The translations under genes and the position numbers were made by a program. The notes beneath the pieces were generated by a model that made no database searches, was not told where the DNA came from, and saw only the letters and a list, made by a program, of their open reading frames with translations. From the NCBI GenBank assembly GCA_937983305.1, contig CALKAJ010000033.1:1-11043 (forward strand): DNA of 11,043 bases, given 5' to 3'. The stretch is from an uncultured Ignavibacteriota bacterium (GTDB lineage Bacteria; Bacteroidota; Ignavibacteria; Tepidaquicellales; Tepidaquicellaceae). Shown here in pieces: positions 1-6,745 of the stretch. Position 1 is the first letter of the stretch; every line of letters begins with the position of its first letter.

Positions 1-52
1 TAACTTATATAATAAAAAAATTATTTGCAAGTGATTTTTCAAAGAAAATTAT

Positions 53-88
53 TTGGCAGTTTTCAATTCGATATTTTCATAGTATTCT
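53..88 (+). promoter_or_regulatory. Possible promoter upstream of the mrp operon (weak)
   Basis: The first 154 bases are very AT-rich and carry no convincing gene, as expected of a promoter region. TTGGCA at 53-58 resembles a -35 box, and CATAGT at 78-83 or TATTCT at 83-88 could serve as a -10 element, but the spacings (19 and 24 bases) are poor. A separate TATAAT at 8-13 would have its -35 outside the window. None of these is decisive in such AT-rich DNA, and the operon may instead be read from an mrpA further upstream. Confidence 0.2.
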
Positions 89-154
89 ATTAAAAAATAT
101 TTTTAAATAATGAATATTTTTTTTGAAGCACTTTTGTTATTATGTATAGATAAT

Positions 155-565
155 ATGAAGTCTTTAATACTTTCGACGACAATAAAGATTTTGCTTCCGA
201 TGATGCTCCTGTTTTCTTTTTTCTTACTGATGCGTGGACATAATCTTCCCGGAGGCGGCTTTACAGGAGGACTTGTTGCTTCTGCCGGTTTTGCACTTTA
301 TGCAATAGCATTTGGAATTAATAGTACAAGACAAATAATGAGAATCAAGCCTGACACTTTGCTTTACTCCGGATTATTGATAGCAGGCTTCAGCGGATTA
401 ATGGCTGTATTCAGCGGAAGACCGTTTATGACAGGACTCTGGATAGCAAATGAAATTCCCGGTTTTCAGAAGGTTGGGACTCCGGTTTTATTTGATGTGG
501 GAGTATATTTAGTTGTTCTTGGTATGGTTACAAAAATTATATTTTCTTTAATGGAGGAGGATTAA
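155..565 (+). CDS. mrpB: Na+/H+ antiporter subunit MrpB (MnhB)
   Basis: Small integral membrane subunit of the Mrp (Mnh/Sha) cation/proton antiporter, which expels Na+ in exchange for protons at the cytoplasmic membrane. The family signature RGHNLPGGGFTGGL follows the first hydrophobic helix, and FDVGVYLVVLGM near the C-terminus is also typical; about four membrane segments are visible. I choose the ATG at 155, giving 136 residues, because family members begin about 25 residues before the RGHN motif, as MKSLILSTT does here. An in-frame ATG at 110 would add 15 residues with no family resemblance. Neither start has a clear Shine-Dalgarno sequence. It is followed six bases later by mrpC. Family assignment is firm; the start is less so. 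Confidence 0.9.
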   Translation: MKSLILSTTIKILLPMMLLFSFFLLMRGHNLPGGGFTGGLVASAGFALYAIAFGINSTRQIMRIKPDTLLYSGLLIAGFSGLMAVFSGRPFMTGLWIANEIPGFQKVGTPVLFDVGVYLVVLGMVTKIIFSLMEED

Positions 566-571
566 TATAGT

Positions 572-931
572 TTGTATTTACTTCTTTCAATTTTAATAGG
601 CGTTTTATTTACCACAGGAATCTATATGGTTCTCAGAAGAAGTATTGTTAAACTTGTTATTGGTCTCGCCTTGCTAACACATGCCGCAAATCTTTTAATT
701 TTCGTTGCCGGAAGAGTTAATACTCCCATACCGCCTATTATTGGAAAAGGAGAAGATTCACTTATTCCGCCTTTCGCTGACCCTATTCCTCAGGCTTTGA
801 TTTTAACTGCAATTGTTATAAGTTTCGGATTAACTGCTTTTGCCATCGTTTTAATAAAAAGAACTTACAAACAAACGGGCACTGAAGACCTTGATGACCT
901 GAATACAACAGATAAGATAGATAAGTTATGA
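572..931 (+). CDS. mrpC: Na+/H+ antiporter subunit MrpC (MnhC, NuoK-like)
   Basis: Mrp antiporter subunit homologous to NuoK of complex I; it sits in the membrane with MrpA, D and G. The 119-residue product has three hydrophobic helices and the hallmark stretch [17 protein letters not shown] at about residues 70-86, then a charged C-terminal tail. Length matches the family (about 110-120). The start is a TTG at 572, supported by a strong GGAGGAGG at 553-560, inside the end of mrpB and 11 bases ahead of the start; the next in-frame Met is too far inside the first helix. Its stop overlaps the mrpD start as ATGA at 928-931, which points to translational coupling. Confidence 0.94.
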   Translation: MYLLLSILIGVLFTTGIYMVLRRSIVKLVIGLALLTHAANLLIFVAGRVNTPIPPIIGKGEDSLIPPFADPIPQALILTAIVISFGLTAFAIVLIKRTYKQTGTEDLDDLNTTDKIDKL

Positions 932-2418
932 TTGAGTTTTTGATTATATTGCCCGTTATAATTCCTTTTTTCACAGGTGCAATTCTTATTGCCACTATGA
1001 AAAGCAGGGAAATTTCAAGAACTATCAGTCTTGCGAGTGCATTTCTTTTACTTGTCAGCAGTCTTGTTCTCTTTGCCGTTGTGTGGATTTCAGGTATTAA
1101 AGTTTTATATGTTGGCAGCTGGAAAGCTCCTTTCGGTATTTCATTTATTGCAGATGTTTTCTCGGTTTCTATGCTGATTATGACGGCTGTTATGCTGATT
1201 ACTGTTACGATTTATTCTTTTTCATCTATTGATTCAGGTAGAGAAAAATACGGATTCTGGGTTTTCCTTCAGTTTATGATTATGGGTGTATGCGGCTCTT
1301 TCCTTACAGGTGATATATTTAATTTATTTGTATGGTTTGAGGTTATGTTAATGTCATCTTTTGTTTTAATTGCACTTGGAAACGAAAAATTTCAATTAGA
1401 GGGTGCCATTAAATACGTTACAATAAATGTAATTTCTTCAGTATTGTTTCTTTCTGCTGTCGGGATTTTATACGGGATGACAGGTTCACTAAATATGGCT
1501 GACCTTGCCGGAAAAATAAAATTGGTCGGGAATAATTATCTCATTAATATTGCCGCTTTGTTTTTTCTTACCTCTTTTGGAATTAAAGCTGCTATTTTTC
1601 CGCTCTTTTTCTGGCTGCCTGCTTCATATCCGACTCCGCCGATTCCGGTTACCGCAATTTTTTCCGCTTTACTGACTAAGGTCGGAGTTTATGCCTTAAT
1701 AAGGGTGTTTACGCTCGTCTTCACAACCGATGTTTCTTTTACTCACGGCATAATACTTGCACTTGCAGGATTAACTATGGTTACGGGTGTACTCGGTGCT
1801 GCAGCTCAGTTTGAATTCAGAAGAATACTCGCATTCCACATAGTCAGTCAGATTGGCTATTTATTGCTGGGTTTGGGATTATTTACAATTAACGGACTTT
1901 CCGCAACCGTGTTTTTCTTCTTTCACATTATGCTTGCAAAAACAAATCTTTTTTTCATCAGCGGCATTGTTAATAGAATTTATGGTACTTACGATTTAAA
2001 TAAACTTGGAGGTATTTACAAAAATCATCCGTTTATTTCTATAATGTTTATGATTTCCGCAGGCTCTCTGGCGGGAATTCCGCCTTTCCCCGGTTTCTGG
2101 GCAAAGCTGTTTGTTATTAAAGCGGCTTTCGAAAGTCATTATTATTTTTTAGGTGCTGTTGCAATTATTGTAAGTATTCTTACTCTTTATTCAATGCTGA
2201 AAATCTGGAATGAGGCTTTCTGGAAAAAAAATGAATATCATTATGCGAAACAGGAAAAACTGACACACAGATTTGGATGGTATGCACCTGTGATTGTAAT
2301 TAGTGTTTTAATGCTTCTTCTTAGTGTTTTTCCGGAGCATATTTACCTTGTTGCGCAAAAAGCTTCCGAGCAAATTATTAATTCTGCCGAATATATAAAA
2401 ATAGTTATTGGGAAATGA
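928..2418 (+). CDS. mrpD: Na+/H+ antiporter subunit MrpD (MnhD, NuoN/NuoM-like)
   Basis: Large proton-translocating subunit of the Mrp antiporter, homologous to the NuoL/M/N subunits of complex I. The 496 residues are hydrophobic throughout, with about 14 predicted membrane helices. Key residues known to matter in the family are present: a glutamate in LFVWFEVML (E138), a lysine in [11 protein letters not shown] (K220) and a second lysine in [11 protein letters not shown] (K251). The motif [14 protein letters not shown] precedes the latter. Length agrees with MrpD from other bacteria (about 490-500). It overlaps mrpC at its start and mrpE at its end (ATGA at 2415-2418), so the subunits are probably made by coupled translation. 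It is assigned MrpD rather than MrpA by its size and its place after mrpC. Confidence 0.95.
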   Translation: MIEFLIILPVIIPFFTGAILIATMKSREISRTISLASAFLLLVSSLVLFAVVWISGIKVLYVGSWKAPFGISFIADVFSVSMLIMTAVMLITVTIYSFSSIDSGREKYGFWVFLQFMIMGVCGSFLTGDIFNLFVWFEVMLMSSFVLIALGNEKFQLEGAIKYVTINVISSVLFLSAVGILYGMTGSLNMADLAGKIKLVGNNYLINIAALFFLTSFGIKAAIFPLFFWLPASYPTPPIPVTAIFSALLTKVGVYALIRVFTLVFTTDVSFTHGIILALAGLTMVTGVLGAAAQFEFRRILAFHIVSQIGYLLLGLGLFTINGLSATVFFFFHIMLAKTNLFFISGIVNRIYGTYDLNKLGGIYKNHPFISIMFMISAGSLAGIPPFPGFWAKLFVIKAAFESHYYFLGAVAIIVSILTLYSMLKIWNEAFWKKNEYHYAKQEKLTHRFGWYAPVIVISVLMLLLSVFPEHIYLVAQKASEQIINSAEYIKIVIGK

Positions 2419-2885
2419 GATATAGTTTAATAATATTGTTTTTTACTTCTTTATGGGTAATACTTACTTCTGATTTTTCATATCAGAATTTCATTCTTGG
2501 TATATTGCTCTCTTCATTAATCACTCTATATACCGGAAGTTTATTTACACAAAAAATTTATTATAATAAATTACATAAAATTCTTTTCCTTATACTCTTT
2601 TTTATTTGGGAACTTATTCTTGCGAACGCTAAAGTTGCATTTGAAATAATAAAACCAAGAATGACTTTTACTCCGGGAATTGTTGAAATTCCGCTTGACG
2701 TTAAAAATGATATCCATATTACACTGCTTGCAAATATGATTACTCTTACTCCGGGGACTCTGACATTATATATCGCCGACGATAAAAAATCTCTTTTTGT
2801 TCATACGATGTATCTTGATGACAGAAACAAATTCATCAGTGAGATTAAAAACGGATTTGAAAAGAAAATACTGGAGGCACTGTGA
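2415..2885 (+). CDS. mrpE: Na+/H+ antiporter subunit MrpE (MnhE)
   Basis: Accessory membrane subunit of the Mrp antiporter, needed for assembly or full activity; it has no counterpart in complex I. The 156-residue product has hydrophobic helices at about residues 3-40 and 54-75. These precede a soluble C-terminal part with the family motif ANMITLTPGTLTLYI at about 106-120, preceded by PRMTFTPGIVEIPL. Length is normal (about 155-165). The ATG overlaps the mrpD stop by four bases, and the gene ends in GTGA at 2882-2885, shared with the mrpF start. Confidence 0.93.
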   Translation: MRYSLIILFFTSLWVILTSDFSYQNFILGILLSSLITLYTGSLFTQKIYYNKLHKILFLILFFIWELILANAKVAFEIIKPRMTFTPGIVEIPLDVKNDIHITLLANMITLTPGTLTLYIADDKKSLFVHTMYLDDRNKFISEIKNGFEKKILEAL

Positions 2886-3160
2886 TTTCGATTAATGATA
2901 CAATCTTCTTTATTGCCTTTCCTTCTCTTGTGATATCTTTCTTATTAATATTAATCAGAATTATCAAAGGTCCTACTCTTGCAGACAGAGTTATAGGACT
3001 TGATTCGATGGGATATATTGCTATCGGATTTATTCTTTGTTATTCGATTTATTTTAATTCTCCTGTACTTCTTGACATAGTAACAGTTCTTGCTTTAGTT
3101 AGTTTTCTTGGCACTGCGGCTTTTGCATATTATATTGATAAAGGGAAAAAAGATGATTGA
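2882..3160 (+). CDS. mrpF: Na+/H+ antiporter subunit MrpF (MnhF)
   Basis: Small Mrp antiporter subunit with three membrane helices. The signature KGPTLADRVIGLD at residues 29-41 follows the first helix, and LLDIVTVLALVSFLGT forms the third. The 92 residues match the family's usual 85-95. The start is a GTG at 2882 that overlaps the mrpE stop; GGAGG at 2873-2877 lies at good spacing inside mrpE and supports this rare start codon. The end of the gene overlaps the mrpG start by eight bases. Confidence 0.94.
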   Translation: MISINDTIFFIAFPSLVISFLLILIRIIKGPTLADRVIGLDSMGYIAIGFILCYSIYFNSPVLLDIVTVLALVSFLGTAAFAYYIDKGKKDD

Positions 3161-3482
3161 AAACATTATTGTAGTTTTATTAATTACAGGTTCGGCTTTG
3201 ATACTGATTTCTGCAATAGGTATTTTGAGAATGCCTGACACTTTTTTAAGAATGTCCGCCTCTTCAAAAGCTTCCACGCTGGGATTTTCATTATTAATTC
3301 TTGGAGCTGTTTTCTTTTTCGGTGATTTAGGCATCACATTCAGAATGCTGGCTACAATTTTAATTATTTTCTTTACTGCACCGATTGCTGCAAATCTTAT
3401 CGGTAAAGCTGCTTATAAATCAGGCAGTAAACTCTGGCAAAAGACAAAGGCAGATGAATTGAAAGATACTGATATTGATTGA
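3153..3482 (+). CDS. mrpG: Na+/H+ antiporter subunit MrpG (MnhG)
   Basis: Last subunit of the Mrp antiporter, a membrane protein with three helices. The motif GILRMPDTFLRMSASSKASTLG at residues 23-44 is diagnostic, and LATILIIFFTAPIAANLIG forms the third helix. The ATG at 3153 gives 109 residues, the normal size. It is preceded by AAGGGA at 3141-3146, a plausible ribosome binding site inside mrpF. A longer reading from a TTG at 3108 would run through mrpF in another frame and adds nothing like the family. A charged tail of about 25 residues follows the last helix. This gene ends the plus-strand operon. Confidence 0.93.
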   Translation: MIENIIVVLLITGSALILISAIGILRMPDTFLRMSASSKASTLGFSLLILGAVFFFGDLGITFRMLATILIIFFTAPIAANLIGKAAYKSGSKLWQKTKADELKDTDID

Positions 3483-3493
3483 TTCTGAGGTTA

Positions 3494-3518
3494 TTCAGAA
3501 GCGGGTTAAGCTTCTGAA
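3494..3518. terminator. Hairpin between convergent mrpG and sirtuin genes
   Basis: TTCAGAAGC (3494-3502) and GCTTCTGAA (3510-3518) form a perfect nine-base-pair stem with a seven-base loop. It lies 12 bases after mrpG and covers the last codons and the stop of the sirtuin gene on the other strand. No T-run follows on either strand, so it is a weak or non-canonical bidirectional terminator at best; it may instead protect 3' ends. TTCTGA at 3483-3488 can also pair with the left arm, giving an alternative smaller hairpin. Confidence 0.45.
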
Positions 3519-4207
3519 AGTAATTTATCAACAAGAGATTTTGTTCCTGTCGAACCTTTTTCAACTATAAAATTCAGATTTGAATATTCGCTGTGAATAG
3601 CCGGTTTTTCCGGATCTATTATATACTTCGGTACGTTACCGGGAACATAACTTATAAGACCTGCGGCAGGATATACTACCATTGAAGTGCCGATAACTAT
3701 AAATATATCCGCTGTAACACATTCATCTGCTGCATCTTCTATCAATGGAACCATTTCTCCAAACCATACAATATGAGGTCTTAATTGCGAATCTCTCGGA
3801 CATAAATCTCCGAGTTTAAGTTCGCCATAACCTATATCAACAATTATCGAAGGGTCAACCTGGCTTCTGACCTTTGTTAATTCCCCATGGAGATGCAAAA
3901 TATTTTTAGAGCCCGCTCTTTCGTGTAAATCATCAACATTTTGAGTAATGATTTTTACGTCATACTTTTCTTCAAGACGAACAAGAGAACTATGTGCAAG
4001 GTTTGGTTGAACCTCCGCCAGTTGTTTTCTTCTTATGTTGTAAAACTCAAGTACAAGTTCGGGATTTCTTCTCCAGCCGCCCGGTGAAGCAACTTCCATT
4101 ATATCATGACCTTCCCATAAGCCGCCTGCTCCACGGAAAGTCTTTATTCCGCTTTCGGCACTTATTCCGGCGCCGGTTAATACAACAATTTTCTTTTTTT
4201 CTTTCAT
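3506..4207 (-). CDS. cobB: Sirtuin-family NAD+-dependent protein deacylase (CobB-like, zinc-cysteine-less)
   Basis: Cytoplasmic enzyme that removes acyl groups from protein lysines using NAD+. NAD-binding motif GAGISAESGIKTFR is at residues 12-25, TQNVDDLHERAGS at 88-100, and catalytic His is H107 in HLHGE. QLRPHIVWFGE and IGTSMVVYPAAG complete the fold. Y56 and R59 in FYNIRR match the Tyr/Arg pair that in class III sirtuins (SIRT5, E. coli CobB) favours succinyl- or malonyl-lysine. The usual four zinc cysteines between the HGE and RPH motifs are missing; only C136 and C163 occur in the whole protein. Similar zinc-less forms are familiar in Bacteroidota. Length (233) is normal. The gene lies directly behind the terminator of the oxidase cluster, with no Shine-Dalgarno sequence and no room for a promoter between them. 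Its physiological target is unknown. Confidence 0.92.
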   Translation of the reverse strand: MKEKKKIVVLTGAGISAESGIKTFRGAGGLWEGHDIMEVASPGGWRRNPELVLEFYNIRRKQLAEVQPNLAHSSLVRLEEKYDVKIITQNVDDLHERAGSKNILHLHGELTKVRSQVDPSIIVDIGYGELKLGDLCPRDSQLRPHIVWFGEMVPLIEDAADECVTADIFIVIGTSMVVYPAAGLISYVPGNVPKYIIDPEKPAIHSEYSNLNFIVEKGSTGTKSLVDKLLSEA

Positions 4208-4249
4208 TTTAAAAAAACCCGTTATCCCGGTCTTTTGGGATAACGGGTT
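4207..4249 (-). terminator. Strong rho-independent terminator after cydB
   Basis: On the minus strand a 13-base-pair perfect stem (4237-4249 with 4216-4228, core GGGATAACGGGTT) closes an eight-base loop and runs straight into seven T residues (complement of 4211-4217). It lies 13 bases after the cydB stop and should end the cox-cyd transcript. The T-run ends three bases before the sirtuin ATG (4205-4207). On the plus strand no T-run follows, so the signal is directional. Confidence 0.9.
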
Positions 4250-4261
4250 AAATATTATAAT

Positions 4262-5281
4262 TTAGTAACTTTCTTTTGTTAAGACTGTCTTTCCTTTAAA
4301 TATTCTGTAAATCCAGATTGTATATACTGCGACAAAAGGCATTCCAACTAATGCAATTATTAACATTGCGGTAAGTGTACCTGTTGACGAAGAAGTATTC
4401 ATAATTGTCAAACTGTAATCAAGGTTTGTAACGGACGGTATCAATCTCGGGAAAAGACTTACCGCTGAAATACCGAACATACTTGCCAGCATAACTGAGG
4501 AAAATATGAAAGCGTTTTTATTATTTTTGGCTTTCAGAGAAACAGGAATCATTGCAATCGAAGCGAGAAGGGCAACGAAAAGTACCCAGAAAATTATATT
4601 CTTAGTGAGTCCGATAAAAAGGAACGGAGAAACAAATAATGTTGCAACCGTTGCCGCAAGATATAAAACTACGACAACCATCCAGAGTTTAGTTGCAATT
4701 TTTTCGTTTGTATCTTTTAACTCTCCGTCAGTTTTATGAGTAAGATAAATTGCTCCGTGCATAGTGAAAGCAATAAGAGAAAGTAAACCGATTAAAACGG
4801 AATAAGGATTCAGCAATTCAAAGAATGAACCGGTGAAAACTTTATTTTCGTTTAAAGGTAATCCTCGCATTATATTGCCGAATGCAACTCCAAGAAGTAA
4901 TGCAGGAAGGAGACTGCCGATTCCGAAACTAAAATCCCAGATTTTCCTGTAAACGGGACTTTCGGATTTGCTTCTGAATTCAAATGAAACTGCTCTCATA
5001 AAAAGAGCAAGAAGCAAAAGATAGATTGCAAGATAAAAACCGCTGAATGCAGTGGCATAAACAAGCGGGAATGCGGCGAAAATCGAACCGCCTCCGGCAA
5101 TAAGCCATACTTCGTTTCCGTCCCATATAGGACCTATTGAATTCATATAAATTCTTTTTTCATTGTCATCCTTTCTGAACAGAGATAAAATACCGACTCC
5201 GAAATCAAATCCGTCAAGAACTACATATACAGCAAGTAAAACAACTACAAGTAAAAACCAGATTACACTTAAAGTTTCCAT
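4262..5281 (-). CDS. cydB: Cytochrome bd quinol oxidase subunit II (CydB)
   Basis: Subunit II of the cytochrome bd terminal oxidase, the structural partner of CydA in the cytoplasmic membrane; the complex oxidises quinol and reduces O2 to water without pumping protons. The N-terminal helix contains VVLDGFDFGVGIL (residues 20-32), and GPIWDGNEVWL (50-60) is the family hallmark, followed by AGGGSIFAAFPLVYATAFSG. The 339 residues resemble the shorter CydB of Bacillus rather than the 379-residue E. coli protein. The ATG overlaps the cydA stop as TAATG (5279-5283), and AAGGAGG lies about 10 bases upstream within cydA, so the two are translationally coupled. No cydX-like small gene fits between this stop and the terminator. 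Confidence 0.96.
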   Translation of the reverse strand: METLSVIWFLLVVVLLAVYVVLDGFDFGVGILSLFRKDDNEKRIYMNSIGPIWDGNEVWLIAGGGSIFAAFPLVYATAFSGFYLAIYLLLLALFMRAVSFEFRSKSESPVYRKIWDFSFGIGSLLPALLLGVAFGNIMRGLPLNENKVFTGSFFELLNPYSVLIGLLSLIAFTMHGAIYLTHKTDGELKDTNEKIATKLWMVVVVLYLAATVATLFVSPFLFIGLTKNIIFWVLFVALLASIAMIPVSLKAKNNKNAFIFSSVMLASMFGISAVSLFPRLIPSVTNLDYSLTIMNTSSSTGTLTAMLIIALVGMPFVAVYTIWIYRIFKGKTVLTKESY

Positions 5282-6708
5282 TATACTGTAACCTCCTTTC
5301 CTTCATTTATTATTTCTGCAGGTTCAGGTCCGTGTTTAATTTCTTTAAATATTAACCATAGATATGCAAAAGTCATAACTATATAAACTATGGCAAACAG
5401 AATAAATGAAATCCAAACCTCAGTTAATGATACAGTATTAGTAAATGAATCTTTAGTTCTTAATAATCCATATACTATCCACGGCTGTCTTCCAACTTCT
5501 GCGGCAACCCATCCAAACTGACAGGCAATAACAGGAAGCGGTATTGACCACATAAAAATTTTCAGGAGTTTTTTGCTGTCATACAATTTTTTTCTCTTAA
5601 GCTGAATCACACCGAGTAAGGTAACAAAAATGAAAAACATACCAAGTGCAACCATGTTGTGGTAAGAAACAAAGGTCATCCAAAGCGGCGGAATATTTTC
5701 AGGCGGAAATTCATTCAGCCCTCTTATTTTAGCATTAAAATCTCCAAATGCAAGCCAGCTAAGCATTCCGGGAATTTCAATCTTCGCCTTGAGTTCAGGC
5801 GGAGGACTGCTTACAGGATATGCAAAAATCATAATAGGTGCTCCTGTTTCAGAAGTGTAGAGACCCTGAGTTGCTGCAAATTTTTCCGGTTGTGTATGGG
5901 CAACCTGCTTTGCGTGCTCGTGACCGACAGGAAATAATTGTAAAATCGAGAAAATAAAACCAAAAATAACTCCGAGTTTCACACCTTTTTTAGCTACTTC
6001 AACTGATTTATTTTTCAAAACAAGATATGCACTAACGCCGGTTAAAGCAAATGCACCTGTAATGAACGCAGCTAAGACAGTATGAAAGAATCGCGGGAGG
6101 GTTGAAGCATTAAATAAAGCAGCAAAGAAATCAGTCAATACTGCTCTGTGTGTTGCAGGGTCAAAGCCTTTGCCTAATTGAATCATTTTGCTAATTTCGT
6201 CTTGGCTAAGCAAAGCACCTGTTGTAAGATTTTGTATTCCAAAGCCTGCAGGAGTTTGCTGCCAGGAATTTGCAACAATAATGAAAAATGCTGAAATTAA
6301 AGAGCCGACAAAGACCATCAGAATTGAAAACCAGTGGACACCCTTAGAAACTTTATTTCTACCGAAGAGATAAAGTCCAAGGAATGTTGATTCAAGAAAG
6401 AAGGCAAAAACCGCTTCAGCGGCTAATGGAGCTCCAAACACATCACCGACAAATGCGGAGTAGCGAGCCCAGTTGGTACCGAATTGTAGTACCATTACAA
6501 GACCTGAAGCTACACCAACTGCAAAAGTAATTGCAAGAATTTTGGAAAAAAACTTCCCAAGTCTTACATATTCCTCATCATTCTTTTTCCATCCTTGATA
6601 TTCTACAACCGTCAGCATTAATGCCAATCCGATAGAAATTGGAGGAAATAGAAAATGGAATCCAACAGTAACTGCAAATTGAATTCGGGATAGAAGTTCT
6701 ACATCCAT
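5281..6708 (-). CDS. cydA: Cytochrome bd quinol oxidase subunit I (CydA)
   Basis: Heme-bearing subunit I of cytochrome bd, with the quinol site and the hemes b558, b595 and d. The expected heme ligands are visible: H18 in VGFHFLFP, H209 in LPRFFHTVLAAF, M352 in HNMVALG, and E404 in WVAAEVGRQPW. E98 and E106 in the AAEAVFAFFLES helix fit the proton path. The 475 residues lack the long Q-loop insertion of E. coli CydA (522), so this is a short-Q-loop oxidase. The Q-loop motif reads GHEHAKQVAHTQPEKFAATQG; the quinol-site Lys is kept (K276), but the positions of E. coli D239 and E257 are H263 and Q281. The ATG has no clear Shine-Dalgarno sequence; the gene starts 37 bases after the cytochrome c fusion gene and is coupled to cydB. 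Confidence 0.96.
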   Translation of the reverse strand: MDVELLSRIQFAVTVGFHFLFPPISIGLALMLTVVEYQGWKKNDEEYVRLGKFFSKILAITFAVGVASGLVMVLQFGTNWARYSAFVGDVFGAPLAAEAVFAFFLESTFLGLYLFGRNKVSKGVHWFSILMVFVGSLISAFFIIVANSWQQTPAGFGIQNLTTGALLSQDEISKMIQLGKGFDPATHRAVLTDFFAALFNASTLPRFFHTVLAAFITGAFALTGVSAYLVLKNKSVEVAKKGVKLGVIFGFIFSILQLFPVGHEHAKQVAHTQPEKFAATQGLYTSETGAPIMIFAYPVSSPPPELKAKIEIPGMLSWLAFGDFNAKIRGLNEFPPENIPPLWMTFVSYHNMVALGMFFIFVTLLGVIQLKRKKLYDSKKLLKIFMWSIPLPVIACQFGWVAAEVGRQPWIVYGLLRTKDSFTNTVSLTEVWISFILFAIVYIVMTFAYLWLIFKEIKHGPEPAEIINEGKEVTV

Positions 6709-6745
6709 AGAAATTATTAGGGTTTAGTTTGAGAAAAATTATATT

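Noticed and set aside
3..110. Open frame from the left edge ending in TAA at 108-110, overlapping an ATG at 110 as TAATG, as if it were the tail of mrpA
   Set aside because: The translation is rich in Lys, Ile and Phe and resembles no MrpA C-terminus. About 35 open codons across six frames in AT-rich DNA is not significant.
110..154. Fifteen-residue N-terminal extension of MrpB
   Set aside because: The family starts close to the MKSLILSTT segment; the extension has no ribosome binding site and no family resemblance.
3108..3152. Longer start for MrpG at a TTG
   Set aside because: It would overlap mrpF in another frame by some 50 bases, while the ATG at 3153 has a ribosome binding site and gives the normal family length.
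3095..3337. 80-codon minus-strand reading frame across mrpF/mrpG
   Set aside because: It lies antisense to two clear antiporter genes and resembles no protein family.
6738..6743. TATAAT on the minus strand before cydA as a separate promoter
   Set aside because: No acceptable -35 sequence lies at 16-18 bases, and TATAAT is expected by chance in such AT-rich DNA.
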